Shown here piece after piece: positions 16,509 to 25,494 of a stretch of 64,000 bases of DNA. This DNA is from Streptomyces violascens (lineage in GTDB: Bacteria; Actinomycetota; Actinomycetes; Streptomycetales; Streptomycetaceae). The translations under genes were made by a program, and so were the position numbers. The notes beneath the pieces are model-generated. The model did not search any database. It was not told the DNA's origin and worked only from the letters and a program-made list of their open reading frames with translations. The DNA is taken from assembly GCF_014649955.1 (NCBI RefSeq), contig NZ_BMUA01000018.1, forward strand, positions 107,234 to 171,233, written 5' to 3'. The stretch's first letter is position 1. Each line of letters opens with the position of its first letter.

Positions 16509-17588
16509 GTGGCATTCACGCCAGGCAGGACGTACCGGATCCGCAACAAGGCGAGCAACGGGCTGGTTGTGACACCCAAGAACTGGGCTTCAGGCGAGAC
16601 CCAGCTCCAGATCTATGGACTGCAGACCGATGGCAACCGCATCAGGCAGATCTGGCACGTGATGCCGCTGGACAACGACGATGTCATGATCGTCAACAAG
16701 AAGACCGGCCTCTGCTTCAACGTCCACCAGAACAGCACGGCCCCGTCGACGGGCGTCCAGCAGTACGACATCCAGTCGCCTGCGGTGAACTCCTCGCAGA
16801 AATGGATGCTCAGGCCCGCGACAAGCGGCTACTACACGGTCGTCAACAAGAAGAGCGGCCTGGAACTGACCCCCCAGAACTGGGGCACATCGCCGTCGAC
16901 CAACCTGCAGCAGTACACCCCCGGCGGGCCCGGCGAGCGCGAACGCCAGTACTGGGCGCTGGAGGTGGAGGACGAGTACCCGCAGATCACGGGCCTCAGG
17001 CCGGTCGACAGGGACCCCAACGACATCGGGGACGTCATCCGCCTCACGGGCTTTACGGAGCCGTCGCGGGACAGCACACCGGAGGTGCTGATCGGCCAGC
17101 TGGCCGTCCCCTTCTTCACGATCGGGGACTCCTCACCCCAGTGGCAGGTCGACAACAGCCCGTACTACATCCTCAAGCGCTACGGCTACTGGCAGAAGGT
17201 GTTCTTCTACGAGCACCCCGGCACCAGCAGGGTCACGAAGACAAAGAAGGTCACGGTCGGCCTGACCACGAGCACCGGCAAGACCGTAGAAGAGACGACC
17301 GGCATCTCGGTGACCGCTGAGGCGTCGTTCGCCTACAAGGGCTTCTCCGCTTCCCTGAGCACCACATACAGCCGTGAGTTGAAAGTCACCACCTACACCG
17401 GCGAGGTGCACGAGCACTCCACCGAGGACACGATCGAGCGGGAGTACCAGGCCGATCACGTAAGGATCGCCGAGTGCCTCTGGTACAGGGGAGACCGCTA
17501 CACCGTGGAGCGCATGGACGGGACCAAGGTCCTGGAATGGAACACCCTTAACCCGGCGGTCGAGGTTCTGGACGGTCACCGAGGCTGA
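16509..17588 (+). CDS. Ricin-type lectin fused to an aerolysin-like beta-pore-forming domain (putative toxin)
   Basis: 359 residues, no signal peptide. Residues ~1-155 are a beta-trefoil lectin with three RICIN-like repeats: TYRIRNKASNGLVVTPKNW, VMIVNKKTGLCFNVHQNST and YYTVVNKKSGLELTPQNW, with QIWH, QKWM and QYWA at the repeat ends. Residues ~160-359 start with a strand-rich linker (ITGLRPVDRDPNDIGDVIRL). They then contain a Thr/Ser-alternating amphipathic stretch at ~240-300 (TKKVTVGLTTSTGKTVEE and ASLSTTYSRELKVTTYTGEV), the look of an aerolysin/ETX-MTX2 insertion hairpin. Lectin-aerolysin fusions are known in fungi, fish and plants; assignment here is inference. The GTG start at 16509 has an excellent AGGAGGGG seven bases upstream. 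A strong hairpin follows the stop. Confidence 0.7.
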   Translation: MAFTPGRTYRIRNKASNGLVVTPKNWASGETQLQIYGLQTDGNRIRQIWHVMPLDNDDVMIVNKKTGLCFNVHQNSTAPSTGVQQYDIQSPAVNSSQKWMLRPATSGYYTVVNKKSGLELTPQNWGTSPSTNLQQYTPGGPGERERQYWALEVEDEYPQITGLRPVDRDPNDIGDVIRLTGFTEPSRDSTPEVLIGQLAVPFFTIGDSSPQWQVDNSPYYILKRYGYWQKVFFYEHPGTSRVTKTKKVTVGLTTSTGKTVEETTGISVTAEASFAYKGFSASLSTTYSRELKVTTYTGEVHEHSTEDTIEREYQADHVRIAECLWYRGDRYTVERMDGTKVLEWNTLNPAVEVLDGHRG

Positions 17589-17639
17589 CGCCTGCCGGAC
17601 GCAGCCACAACGCTCGTTACCCGTCAGGTCACCCTTGGC

Positions 17640-17660
17640 GGTGCTCGGCTGCCGAGCACC
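17640..17660 (+). terminator. Terminator hairpin after the lectin-toxin gene
   Basis: A perfect 10-base stem (GGTGCTCGGC / GCCGAGCACC) with a single-T loop lies about 50 bases beyond the stop at 17588. Confidence 0.55.
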
Positions 17661-17989
17661 GCACCAGGCAGTCCCCCCTCCACTAGCGGATCGCCCGACC
17701 GAGCGCTGGCGCCACACAGATGTCGTGGTGCATCGACGCGCCACTCAAGTCGGTGAGCTGCACTCACGTGAGACAGATTCCACGGCAACAGCCTTGACCC
17801 CGGGTGGGTGATTTGCGGGACACGGACGTGCTGGGCAAGGCCACCGACGGTGTGGACGCGCGTGGTGAACCTGGCCGCCGCGTCCCGGCTCTCCGGGACA
17901 GGACGGCTGCTGCTGAGCGCGCCGTGCCGGGCACCCGGATGCCGTGCCCGGCCCGGCACGCGGGGTGCCGGGCCGGGGCTGATGGCCGG
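17661..17989. other. Gene-free stretch
   Basis: No gene is visible. The right part (17920-17985) is a G/C-rich region with repeated GCCGGGC-type words (CCGTGCCGGGCACCCGGATG...) that can fold. It may terminate the minus-strand lectin gene. Confidence 0.35.
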
Positions 17990-18457
17990 TCAGAAGTCCC
18001 AGGCCTGGCTTGCCGCGCCGTTGCAGCTCCAGCTCACCAGGAGCTGGCCGTTCTCGGGCCGGCCGCCGAGGATGTCCAGGCACTTCCCGTTCATACGGCT
18101 ACGGATCTCGTCGCCGTTGCGGAACCACTTCTGGTTGATGCCGCCGTCACAGTCCCACATGCTCGCCGAGCCCTGGTCGCCCTGGGCGAAGGCATAGATC
18201 TCCAGACACTTTCCGTTGAGGTTGGAGCGGATCTGCTCGCCGTCCCAGCGCCACTGCTGGTTGGTATTGCCGTGGCAGTCCCACGTCACCGTGGAAGCGC
18301 CGTTCTCCTGATGGAACGCGAAGACGTCCGCGCACCTCCCGTTCAGCTTGGACTTGAGCAGCGGTGCCGCGGCGAAAGCGGGCGACGCCGTCAACGTACC
18401 GCCGGCCACAAGACCGGTCACGGCCACCAACAGCATCAGTCGTCTCAGAACCCTCAT
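17990..18457 (-). CDS. Secreted ricin-type beta-trefoil lectin
   Basis: 155 residues. A Sec signal peptide (MRVLRRLMLLVAVTGLVAGG, then LTASPAFA|AAP) is followed by a single beta-trefoil. Its three repeats are LNGRCADVFAFHQENGAS, LNGKCLEIYAFAQGDQGS and MNGKCLDILGGRPENGQ. Each closes with a QxW motif (NQQW, NQKW, SQAW). Such proteins bind galactose or other sugars on polysaccharides; as a stand-alone domain it would be an extracellular lectin. The ATG at 18457 is chosen because GGAGGA lies six bases upstream and the signal peptide starts there. It is divergent from the nSTAND/WD40 gene, with 145 bases between starts, so they may share regulation. Confidence 0.9.
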   Translation of the reverse strand: MRVLRRLMLLVAVTGLVAGGTLTASPAFAAAPLLKSKLNGRCADVFAFHQENGASTVTWDCHGNTNQQWRWDGEQIRSNLNGKCLEIYAFAQGDQGSASMWDCDGGINQKWFRNGDEIRSRMNGKCLDILGGRPENGQLLVSWSCNGAASQAWDF

Positions 18458-18602
18458 GGTGCTCCTCCGTATCGCTCTTGCGCGGTTGCGCTGAGCCAGG
18501 TCTAGCCCCCGGTGAATGTCCGGCGCCGGGACGCGGATTGCGGACATCAAAAGCTGGACAATCACCACGCAGCACCGCAGGGATGACTCCGGGAGGGAAG
18601 CG

Positions 18603-21600
18603 ATGCCACGCCCCGAACGCCCGCTCGACCCGGACGGCAGCCCGCTGACGCGGTTCGCCGCCGACCTGCGGAAGCTGCGCGAAGCGGCAGGTCTGCCGCC
18701 GTACCGGACCTTGGCGAAGCAGGCGCACTACGCGTCCACGACCCTGTCGGACGCCGCGGGCGGCCGCGCCTTCCCGAGCCTCGCCGTGACGCTCGCGTAC
18801 GTGGAGGCGTGCCGGGGCGACCGCACGGAATGGGAGACCCGCTGGCACGCGGTCGCCGCCGAGATCGCGGCCGGCGCCACCGACGTCGGGCCGGCCGAGA
18901 CCAGTACGCCGTACGCCGGCCTCTCGGCGTTCCAGCCGGAAGACGCCGACCGGTTCTTCGGGCGGGAGCGGCTGACCGACGAGGTAGTCGCGAAGATCCG
19001 GGACCACCGGTTCCTGGCGGTCTTCGGGCCCTCCGGGTCGGGCAAGTCCTCGCTGCTGCGGGCAGGCCTGGTCGCCCGTGCACGGGCCACCGATGGGCCG
19101 GTCATGCTGTTCACGCCGGGCCCGCACCCCCTGGAGGAGTGCGCGATCCGGCTGGCCGCGAGGACAGGTGAAGCGCCGGGCACGCTGCTGACCGAGCTCC
19201 GGGGCGGCCCCGGGGCGCTGCACCTGCGGATCCGGCAGACCATGACGGACTGCCCGACCGACCTCGACACGCTGATCGTGGTCGACCAGTTCGAGGAGGT
19301 CTTCACCCTCTGCCGGGACGGCGGCGAACGGGCCGCGTTCATCACCATGCTGACCGCCGCAGCCACGGCACCCACCAGCCGGGCCCGGGTGGTCCTCGGC
19401 GTACGCGCCGACTTCTACGAGCACTGCGTGCAGCAACCCCGCTTGGTCGAGGCGATGCGTGACGCGCAGATCGCGGTCGGCCCGATGAGCAGCCAGGAAC
19501 TGCGCGAGGCCATCACGCGGCCGGCCGTGCTCGCGGGGTGCACGGTGACCGGCGCCCTCCTCGCGGCGGTGGTCGCGGACGCGACCGGTCAGCCCGGCGC
19601 GCTGCCCCTGGTCTCACACGCGATGGTCGAGACCTGGCGTCGCCGCAGCGGCAACCGCCTCACCCTCGACGGATACCTGGCGGCGGGCGGCATCCAGCAC
19701 GCCCTCGCACAGACCGCCGAGGCCGCCTACCGGGCGCTGACGCCCGCCCAGCAGGACCACGCCCGGTCCCTCTTCCTGCGCCTCACCGCGCTCGGCGACG
19801 GAACCCAGGACACCCGGCGCCGGATCACCCGGGACGAGCTGGACCAAGGACCCGACACCGCTGCTGTACTCGAATCCCTCGCCGGGCAACGGCTGGTGGT
19901 CCTGGACGAGGAGTGCGTCGAGATCACCCACGAGGCGATCATTCGGTGCTGGCCGCGTCTGCGCAGCTGGCTGACAGAGGACCGGGACCGGCTGGTCGTG
20001 CATCGGCAACTCACCGATGCGAGCGTCGACTGGGAGGCCCACGACCACGATCCCCACGCCCTGTACCGGGGGGCCCGCCTGTCGGCGGCACTGGACCTGG
20101 CCACCGGCGACGGCAGCCGCCTGACCGCCAAGGAACGGCGCTTCCTCGATGCGAGCCGCCAGGCACAGGCCGGCGAGCTGGCGGCGGCCAGACGGCGCAC
20201 CGTCCGTCTTCGTCAACTGGTCGCCCTGCTCACCATGTTGGCGGTCGTGGCGGTGACCGCAGGCGTCCTCGCAATCGGTTCACGCGGGACAGCCATCCAG
20301 CAGCGCAATGTTGCCATCGCACGCAAGGCCGCGGCGGATGCCGCCGAGGTACGCCAGCAGAACCCCGCGCTCGCCGCGCAACTCAACCTGGCCGCGCACC
20401 GGTTGGCCGGTACCCGCGACGTACGTGACCAGCTGATGAGCGCGTTTTCGACCCCGTACACGAGCAGGATCACCGGCCACACCTCTGACGTGGTCTCCCT
20501 CTCCTTCGCTCCTGGGGATGCGGTGCTGGCCACCGCGAGCTGGGACCGGACGGTCCGGCTCTGGGACGTCCGGAACCCGCATCGCCCCGTACAGCTCGCG
20601 GTGTTGACCCAGCCCGACCGGCTGGTCTCAGTGGCGTTCGGCGACGGTGGCATGGTCCTCGCCACGGCGAGCGAACGCTCCGTGCGTCTCTGGGACGTGT
20701 CCAACCGCCGAGCTCCAGGCCAACTGAGCACACTTCCACAGCAGCTCGCCGCACCAACGTGGGTGGCCGCCAGACCCGGCGGCGTCATCGCCACCGGCCA
20801 CACCGACGGGACGACACGGCTGTGGAGCGTGGGCGATCCCCGGCGGCCACGCCTCCTCGCCACTCTGCCGGGCCACACGGACGCGGTGACCTCGGTGGCG
20901 TTCAGCGCGGACGGCCGCACGCTCGCGACCACCGGCGACACCACCGTCCGGCTGTGGAACGTCATCGACCCCATGAATCCCCGGCCCCTCGACGTCCTGC
21001 GCGGACACACCAATACGGTGACCTCGGCCGCCTTCAGCCCCGACGGCCGCACCCTGGCCACCGGAAGCTGGGACCACACCGCGCGCCTCTGGGACCTCGG
21101 CGACGCCCCGCGAACCCGGACCCCCGCGATCCTGCACGGCCACCCCGCCATCGTCTGGTCGGTGGCGTTCGCGCCGGACGGCCGGACGCTCGTCTCGATC
21201 GGGGGGTCCACCCTGTTCTGGGACGTCGCCCACCCGGCGGACCCGAAGCGGATCAACATGGTCCAAGGCGGCGCCTATCAGGCCGCGTTCAGCCCGGACG
21301 GCCGCACCCTCGCCGACTCCGACCGGCTGCTCGACCTCAAGGACCTGACTTCCGGAACCCACGACGACGTCGTCACGTCCGTGTCGTTCGATCCCGGGGG
21401 CCGCCTCCTGGCCAGCGCCAGCTGGGACGGCACCGCGCGTCTTTGGCAGGTCGTCGGCGGGCGGGCCCTGTGGCCGCTGGCCGCGCTGCGCGGGCACACC
21501 AAGTTCGTACGGTCCGTGGTGTTCAGCCCGGACGGGCGCACCCTCGTCACTTGCAGCGAGGACACCACCCTCCGCGTCTGGGACGTAGGTGACCCCCGCG

Positions 21601-22370
21601 CGCCCCGACAGATCTCGGTCCTCACCCCCGAAGCCGGCGAAGTGGGAGGCGCTCGTTTCGGACCCGACGGTCATCTGCTGGTTGTCTGGGCCCAACGGGA
21701 GACGGGGCTATGGGACTTGGGTGACCCGGCTCGGCCGCGGCGGCTGGGCCGGGTGCCTGCGGGCGGGCCGGACGTCTCGATGGTCTCGATCCGCCCCGAT
21801 GGCCGCACGCTGGTGACGAGCACGGGCGAATCCGGCTCGCTGCGGTTCTGGGACATCGGCGACCCGCGCAGCCCCCGGGAGTTGCCGTCGCCGTTCCGTT
21901 CCGAACCGCTGGCCGACGGCGTGTTCAGCCCCGACAACCGGAGGCTGGCCGCCGTCCACCGGGCGGACCAGGCGGTCTGGCTCATCGACGTCGGAGACCC
22001 GGCCCGCCCGGTGGAGGTGAAGCACCTGCCAGGTCCTGGCTCATGGCTCTACACGCTCGCCTTCGCCGCGGACGGCCGCCAACTGGCGGCGGGTGCGGCG
22101 GACGGGAGGGTCTTGCTGTGGGACCTGAACGGAGATCCTGTCCCCACCGTCCTCACCGGCCACTTTAGCCCCGTACCGACGGTGGCATTCAGCCCGGACG
22201 GACACACCCTGGCCACCGGAGGCAACGACTTCACCATCCGGACCTGGGAGACCCGCCTGGACAAGGTCATCACCCGCATCTGCGACAGCGCGCACCCCCG
22301 TCTCACCCGGGCGGAGTGGGCCCAGTACTTCCCAGCGGTCAACTTCGACCCACCTTGCCCCGGCACCTGA
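18603..22370 (+). CDS. HTH - nSTAND1 NTPase - TM - 14-blade WD40 protein
   Basis: 1255 residues. Residues 12-90 are an XRE-like HTH (LTRFAADLRKLREAAGLPPY...TLSDAAGG). The nSTAND1 NTPase starts at STPYAGLSAFQPEDADRFFG (~101). Walker A is GPSGSGKSSLL (142-152) and Walker B is TLIVVDQFEEVF (about 225). A winged-helix region follows, with DHARSLFLRLTALG. One membrane helix (LVALLTMLAVVAVTAGVLAI, ~540-562) is followed by fourteen WD40-like repeats, most with SPDGRTLA and LWDV cores, enough for two seven-bladed propellers. Known biology: STAND NTPases oligomerise when the sensor propeller detects a ligand; many act in signalling or defence. The ATG at 18603 has GGGAGGGA upstream; the longer frame to 18516 lacks a site. 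No effector gene follows, so an effector role is undecided. Confidence 0.9.
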   Translation: MPRPERPLDPDGSPLTRFAADLRKLREAAGLPPYRTLAKQAHYASTTLSDAAGGRAFPSLAVTLAYVEACRGDRTEWETRWHAVAAEIAAGATDVGPAETSTPYAGLSAFQPEDADRFFGRERLTDEVVAKIRDHRFLAVFGPSGSGKSSLLRAGLVARARATDGPVMLFTPGPHPLEECAIRLAARTGEAPGTLLTELRGGPGALHLRIRQTMTDCPTDLDTLIVVDQFEEVFTLCRDGGERAAFITMLTAAATAPTSRARVVLGVRADFYEHCVQQPRLVEAMRDAQIAVGPMSSQELREAITRPAVLAGCTVTGALLAAVVADATGQPGALPLVSHAMVETWRRRSGNRLTLDGYLAAGGIQHALAQTAEAAYRALTPAQQDHARSLFLRLTALGDGTQDTRRRITRDELDQGPDTAAVLESLAGQRLVVLDEECVEITHEAIIRCWPRLRSWLTEDRDRLVVHRQLTDASVDWEAHDHDPHALYRGARLSAALDLATGDGSRLTAKERRFLDASRQAQAGELAAARRRTVRLRQLVALLTMLAVVAVTAGVLAIGSRGTAIQQRNVAIARKAAADAAEVRQQNPALAAQLNLAAHRLAGTRDVRDQLMSAFSTPYTSRITGHTSDVVSLSFAPGDAVLATASWDRTVRLWDVRNPHRPVQLAVLTQPDRLVSVAFGDGGMVLATASERSVRLWDVSNRRAPGQLSTLPQQLAAPTWVAARPGGVIATGHTDGTTRLWSVGDPRRPRLLATLPGHTDAVTSVAFSADGRTLATTGDTTVRLWNVIDPMNPRPLDVLRGHTNTVTSAAFSPDGRTLATGSWDHTARLWDLGDAPRTRTPAILHGHPAIVWSVAFAPDGRTLVSIGGSTLFWDVAHPADPKRINMVQGGAYQAAFSPDGRTLADSDRLLDLKDLTSGTHDDVVTSVSFDPGGRLLASASWDGTARLWQVVGGRALWPLAALRGHTKFVRSVVFSPDGRTLVTCSEDTTLRVWDVGDPRAPRQISVLTPEAGEVGGARFGPDGHLLVVWAQRETGLWDLGDPARPRRLGRVPAGGPDVSMVSIRPDGRTLVTSTGESGSLRFWDIGDPRSPRELPSPFRSEPLADGVFSPDNRRLAAVHRADQAVWLIDVGDPARPVEVKHLPGPGSWLYTLAFAADGRQLAAGAADGRVLLWDLNGDPVPTVLTGHFSPVPTVAFSPDGHTLATGGNDFTIRTWETRLDKVITRICDSAHPRLTRAEWAQYFPAVNFDPPCPGT

Positions 22371-22456
22371 CCCGGGTCCAGTGACCTCGTACCGAGTGGA
22401 GTCGGCAGCTGCGCAGATCGACTGGAGCGACGCGCCGACATCGTTGCTCAGGGTGT

Positions 22457-22710
22457 GTCGTCGCAGTGGGTTTGAGTTGATGGTTGTGTTGGCGGGGTTG
22501 TGATCTGCGGTGCTGCACATTCTGGGACGGGTTGGTGCGGGGCTTGGGGCTGTTGTTTTCTGGGTTTCTGGGTGGGGTTGGGGCTTTGACCTGGTGTGCT
22601 GCAGGGAGTGGGATTGCTGCACAACGGTTGGGACTTCCTGGGGTGTTGTAGCGGGGTGTGGTTGGAGGGTGTTCGGAGTTCGGATTACGGGTTTGGGGAT
22701 TCGTCTGCGT
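22457..22710 (+). repeat. Dispersed repeat RC, copy 2
   Basis: This segment is near-identical to 6398-6645 and in the same orientation, 16 kb away. It starts near GCAGTGGGTTTGAGTTG and ends near GGGTTTGGGGATTCGTCTGC. It directly follows the nSTAND gene (stop at 22370) after ~85 bases. No inverted ends or target duplication are evident. The surrounding 22371-22820 holds no gene. Confidence 0.85.
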
Positions 22711-22820
22711 CGTGTCCCGGGGGCCTGGCACGTGGTGTTCTGACGGACGGTGAGTGGGTCACGGCCAGGCGTACCTCCCGCTGGGTGAGCGGGGCCCGAT
22801 TCCTGATCCGTGGTGGCAGT

Positions 22821-23741
22821 TCAACGCCGTGATGTGTATGAGTCCGCGGCCTTCGTCTTGCCCGGCCGGCAGGGCGTCCCGAAACGGGCCAGGTAGTGCC
22901 ACACTTTCTTGACCGCCTGAGGGTCATAGTGGCCGGTGCGGGCGGCATCTCCGACGATCCGGGGGTCAAGTACGCCGTCAACAGCGATCTTTGTGCCTAG
23001 GTTGACGTATTCCTGGCCGCGGTAGCCGGGGTGCCGGCAGAGTTCCTCGACAGTGAGCCGGAAACCGGGGTGCCATTCCACGCGGCACCCCAGACGCAGG
23101 GCCGCGTCTTCAATGGCCGTGCCCTGGTAGCAGGGGTCCAGGACCAGCGCCTCGACATGGCAGTGCGGCTTCACCGGCCCATGAACCTGAGCCTCGATGT
23201 AGTCGTCGAGATCGTCCTGACGGTCGGCGAGGGCGAGCTCGATGAGCCCCATGCGGTCTGCGATACCGAAGTCCGTAGGTTCAAGGAAACTGTCCGGGTA
23301 GCAGAACGTCGTCCGCGTCAGCGTCTCGGCAGCCAGCCGGAAGTGCGCGGAGCCGAACCGCGGGGCCCCGCCGGCCGGCTTGCGGCGGAAGTCCAGCGCC
23401 CCGTAGACCGGTCGCTCATGAGCGGGTGCTTCGTCGTACGCTCTGTTGAAGATCCGGCTCTCCCAGCGCCACCGGTCGCCGCCGGGATGTGCGGTCAGTC
23501 CGCCGTTACTGGTCCCGGTGACGAACTGCGAGCAGTAGGTGCCTGTTTCGGCCATGGCGTCCAAGACGGGCCGGCCGTGCAGCAGACGGTCCGGGTGGAA
23601 GTTGAGTGTCACGCGCAGCGACGGGTCCACCGGCGGGCCCGTCGACAGTCCCGCGACATGGCGAAGGGCCCGTTCCTGTGCTGTCAGGGATGCTGCGGGG
23701 CTCATCCGTGCAGTGTTCCCCATGCTGAACAACCGGTGCAC
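22821..23741 (-). CDS. DUF3626 domain-containing protein
   Basis: About 306 residues. The family pattern is clear: RVTLNFHPDRLLHGRPVL, YCSQFVTGTSNGGL, the Trp/Glu-rich GGDRWRWESRIFNRAYD, then RPVYGALDFR and RFGSAHFRL. DUF3626 proteins are cytoplasmic and of unknown function, scattered in bacteria and often next to mobile DNA. There are three candidate starts (23741, 23723 and 23705) and none has a strong ribosome site. The family homology begins after residue ~15. There is no partner gene; a TniB-like fragment lies upstream. Confidence 0.8.
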   Translation of the reverse strand: MHRLFSMGNTARMSPAASLTAQERALRHVAGLSTGPPVDPSLRVTLNFHPDRLLHGRPVLDAMAETGTYCSQFVTGTSNGGLTAHPGGDRWRWESRIFNRAYDEAPAHERPVYGALDFRRKPAGGAPRFGSAHFRLAAETLTRTTFCYPDSFLEPTDFGIADRMGLIELALADRQDDLDDYIEAQVHGPVKPHCHVEALVLDPCYQGTAIEDAALRLGCRVEWHPGFRLTVEELCRHPGYRGQEYVNLGTKIAVDGVLDPRIVGDAARTGHYDPQAVKKVWHYLARFGTPCRPGKTKAADSYTSRR

Positions 23742-23833
23742 GCGGGTTATCTGCCAACAGCCCGTTCGGTCTGAGGCCGGAGCAAGGATCGCCGATCGAG
23801 CCGACTACGAAAGCTCCCAACTCCGAGCACACT

Positions 23834-24100
23834 CTAGTTGTGGGGGTCGTGGTGGCCGGTGTGGAGGGTGTCGAGGTGGTCGAGGGTGATGGTTTCGGTG
23901 CCGTCTTCGATGGCTGCCTGGGCTGCCTGGCAGATGAGTTGGTGGAGGGTGGGCATGTAGCCCTGGGTGCGCCTGTGGAGGTAGGCGGCGAGTTTGACGA
24001 GGGTCCCGGGTTGGTGGTGGAGGCGGAGGTTGTTCTCGGTGGCGGCGAGGACGCTTTGCCACTGGTCGGGCTGGGCGCGGGTGTAGGGGCCAGGCCGTAC
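23834..24100 (-). pseudogene. C-terminal fragment of a TniB-like transposon ATPase
   Basis: The last ~88 codons of a long minus-strand frame read NNLRLHHQPGTLVKLAAYLH, RRTQGYMPTLHQLICQAAQA and AIEDGTETITLDHLD. This is the arrangement at the end of TniB/AAA transposition ATPases of Tn7-like or Tn5053-like elements (helix, T.G.., L..LI..AA..AI..G...I). The P-loop portion is absent and the upstream sequence in this frame is unrelated. No TniA or TniQ gene is present, so this is a relic. Confidence 0.5.
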
Positions 24101-24227
24101 CCACAGCACGGGGACCGGGCTGTGGGCGGGTATCGCCTGGGTGCCCGGGGCGGGGGCGTGGCCCAGGTGGAGATCCTGCACGGGTATGCGACCGTGTCCC
24201 GCTGCGGTTTCAACTTCGTGCTCAGGA

Positions 24228-24589
24228 TGAAGATTGCCGTCTACGACCAGTGGCGCCGGGGCCGTGACGATCTGGTGGCCGCCGGCATGGACAAGGAGGA
24301 GGCCAACAAGAGCGAACCGAAGGCCCGGGTACCGAACCGGAACCGGACCCAGGCCTGCTGGCGGGAGACCGAGGGGCAGGGCTTCATCGGACCACTCCGC
24401 CATTCCAGACAGCCAAATCTCAACTATGACTGGCAGTTGGTGGATCAGGCGGCCAGACCGTGCGATCTGAGCCCGGCGACGCGCGTACAGCTGCCGTCGG
24501 CAGGCGCTGCTCTCGAGGAAGGCCCAGGCCCAGGTAGCCCCCGGACGGACTGCCTCAGCGTGCGGCCGTGGCCCGCCAAGCGGGAGTGA
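24228..24589 (+). CDS. Possible hypothetical protein or relic
   Basis: The frame starting at ATG 24228 (MKIAVYDQWRRGRDDLVAAG) reads like coding sequence for about 50 residues: MDKEEANKSEPKARVPNR, basic and hydrophilic. It then loses that character and overlaps the end of the opposite-strand DUF4265 gene by 35 bases. No family is recognised and there is no good ribosome site. It is probably part of a broken mobile-element gene. Confidence 0.25.
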
Positions 24590-25097
24590 CACATCCTTCT
24601 TCCCAGTGCCACCACTCTTTGGCCGCACCATGCTCCAGAAGCCGGCGAATCCGTCGGAGGTCCGCATCCTCAGGGACGTCCAGGGCGACCATCCGGTACC
24701 GCGCAATCCCTTCGCCGGTCGTACCGAGCCGGTGAAAGATCTCCAGCACGCTCTGCCGGGCGGCAGCCGAGCCTCCGTTTTTCAATACAATCAACCGGAT
24801 CGTGCAGTTCTCGGAGGCCTGAACCGTCTCTCCGGCCCAACGAACGCCTTCCTCGTCGACCTCCACGCGAATGATGTCGCAGCTGGCGGCTCCGCGCACG
24901 AACCAGGGCGTGTTGTCCAACCGCACTGTTCCGTCGCCGAGATCAACTGCCCACAGGCTCTCCACGCTCGACGGCGGCCAGCCATCCTCATCAATTTCCA
25001 TACGGAAGCTGACCTTCACGTGGTCATCACTGATGTGCGTCACTGCAACATCATCCGCGCAGCTCTGGACATGCCTGGCCATGCCTCCGACGGGCAA
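24555..25097 (-). CDS. DUF4265 domain-containing protein
   Basis: 180 residues. The DUF4265 signature is visible: VSFRMEIDEDGWPPSSVESLWA, DNTPWFVRGAASCDIIRVEV, DEEGVRWAGETVQASENCTI, then a ferredoxin-like half ending in a C-terminal ALDVPEDADLRRIRRLLEHG. Family knowledge: DUF4265 proteins are small soluble proteins of unknown function, often encoded near contact-dependent toxin or Rhs loci as possible immunity proteins. No toxin partner is adjacent here. The start at 25097 is the first ATG in frame; a start at residue 6 (MARHVQSC) is an alternative. Confidence 0.8.
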   Translation of the reverse strand: MPVGGMARHVQSCADDVAVTHISDDHVKVSFRMEIDEDGWPPSSVESLWAVDLGDGTVRLDNTPWFVRGAASCDIIRVEVDEEGVRWAGETVQASENCTIRLIVLKNGGSAAARQSVLEIFHRLGTTGEGIARYRMVALDVPEDADLRRIRRLLEHGAAKEWWHWEEGCVTPAWRATAAR

Positions 25098-25494
25098 CGA
25101 TCTACGCGCTCATCGGAAACGACCCCCATGGCCGAGCATTCGCCCAGCTCGGACCCGCTTGTGAACACCCCACAACAACGACTGTTCTTGAGTTCTCTCA
25201 AGAGCTGTCACGAGATCCCGTTCCGCCGAAAGTGGGGGGCGAGATCTTCGTCGTTTCCGGGGTCTGTTCGGGGTGGTGGATGGCGGCGGTCGTGGAGTTC
25301 GGGTGTGCCGCTGCGCCTTCTTTGCTTGTTCCGCGCATCACGGCTCCGGAGGAACGCGCTGATCTCCCACCATGCCCTGGACGTCGCTGAGATCGTGCGT
25401 CAGCTCCAACAGGGGTGACACGTCATCGGCTTTGAGGACACTTCCGGCCCGGCACTTGGCCACGGGGCATCATCCGTTTCAGGGCCGGGGTGGC
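25098..25494. other. Gene-free stretch
   Basis: No supportable gene. A plus-strand C-terminal scrap (ALISHHALDVAEIVRQLQQG, stop at 25420) looks coding but has no beginning. Confidence 0.35.

Noticed and set aside
23840..24589. Long plus-strand ORF opposite the TniB-like relic
   Set aside because: Its first half is antisense to the better-supported TniB-like C-terminus and has no family; only the later part from 24228 is kept as a weak call.
24555..25097. DUF4265 gene as immunity partner of a local toxin
   Set aside because: No toxin gene is adjacent. The nearest toxin-like relic (27976-28790) is 3 kb away, on the same strand but separated by the divergent ArsR/MFS unit.
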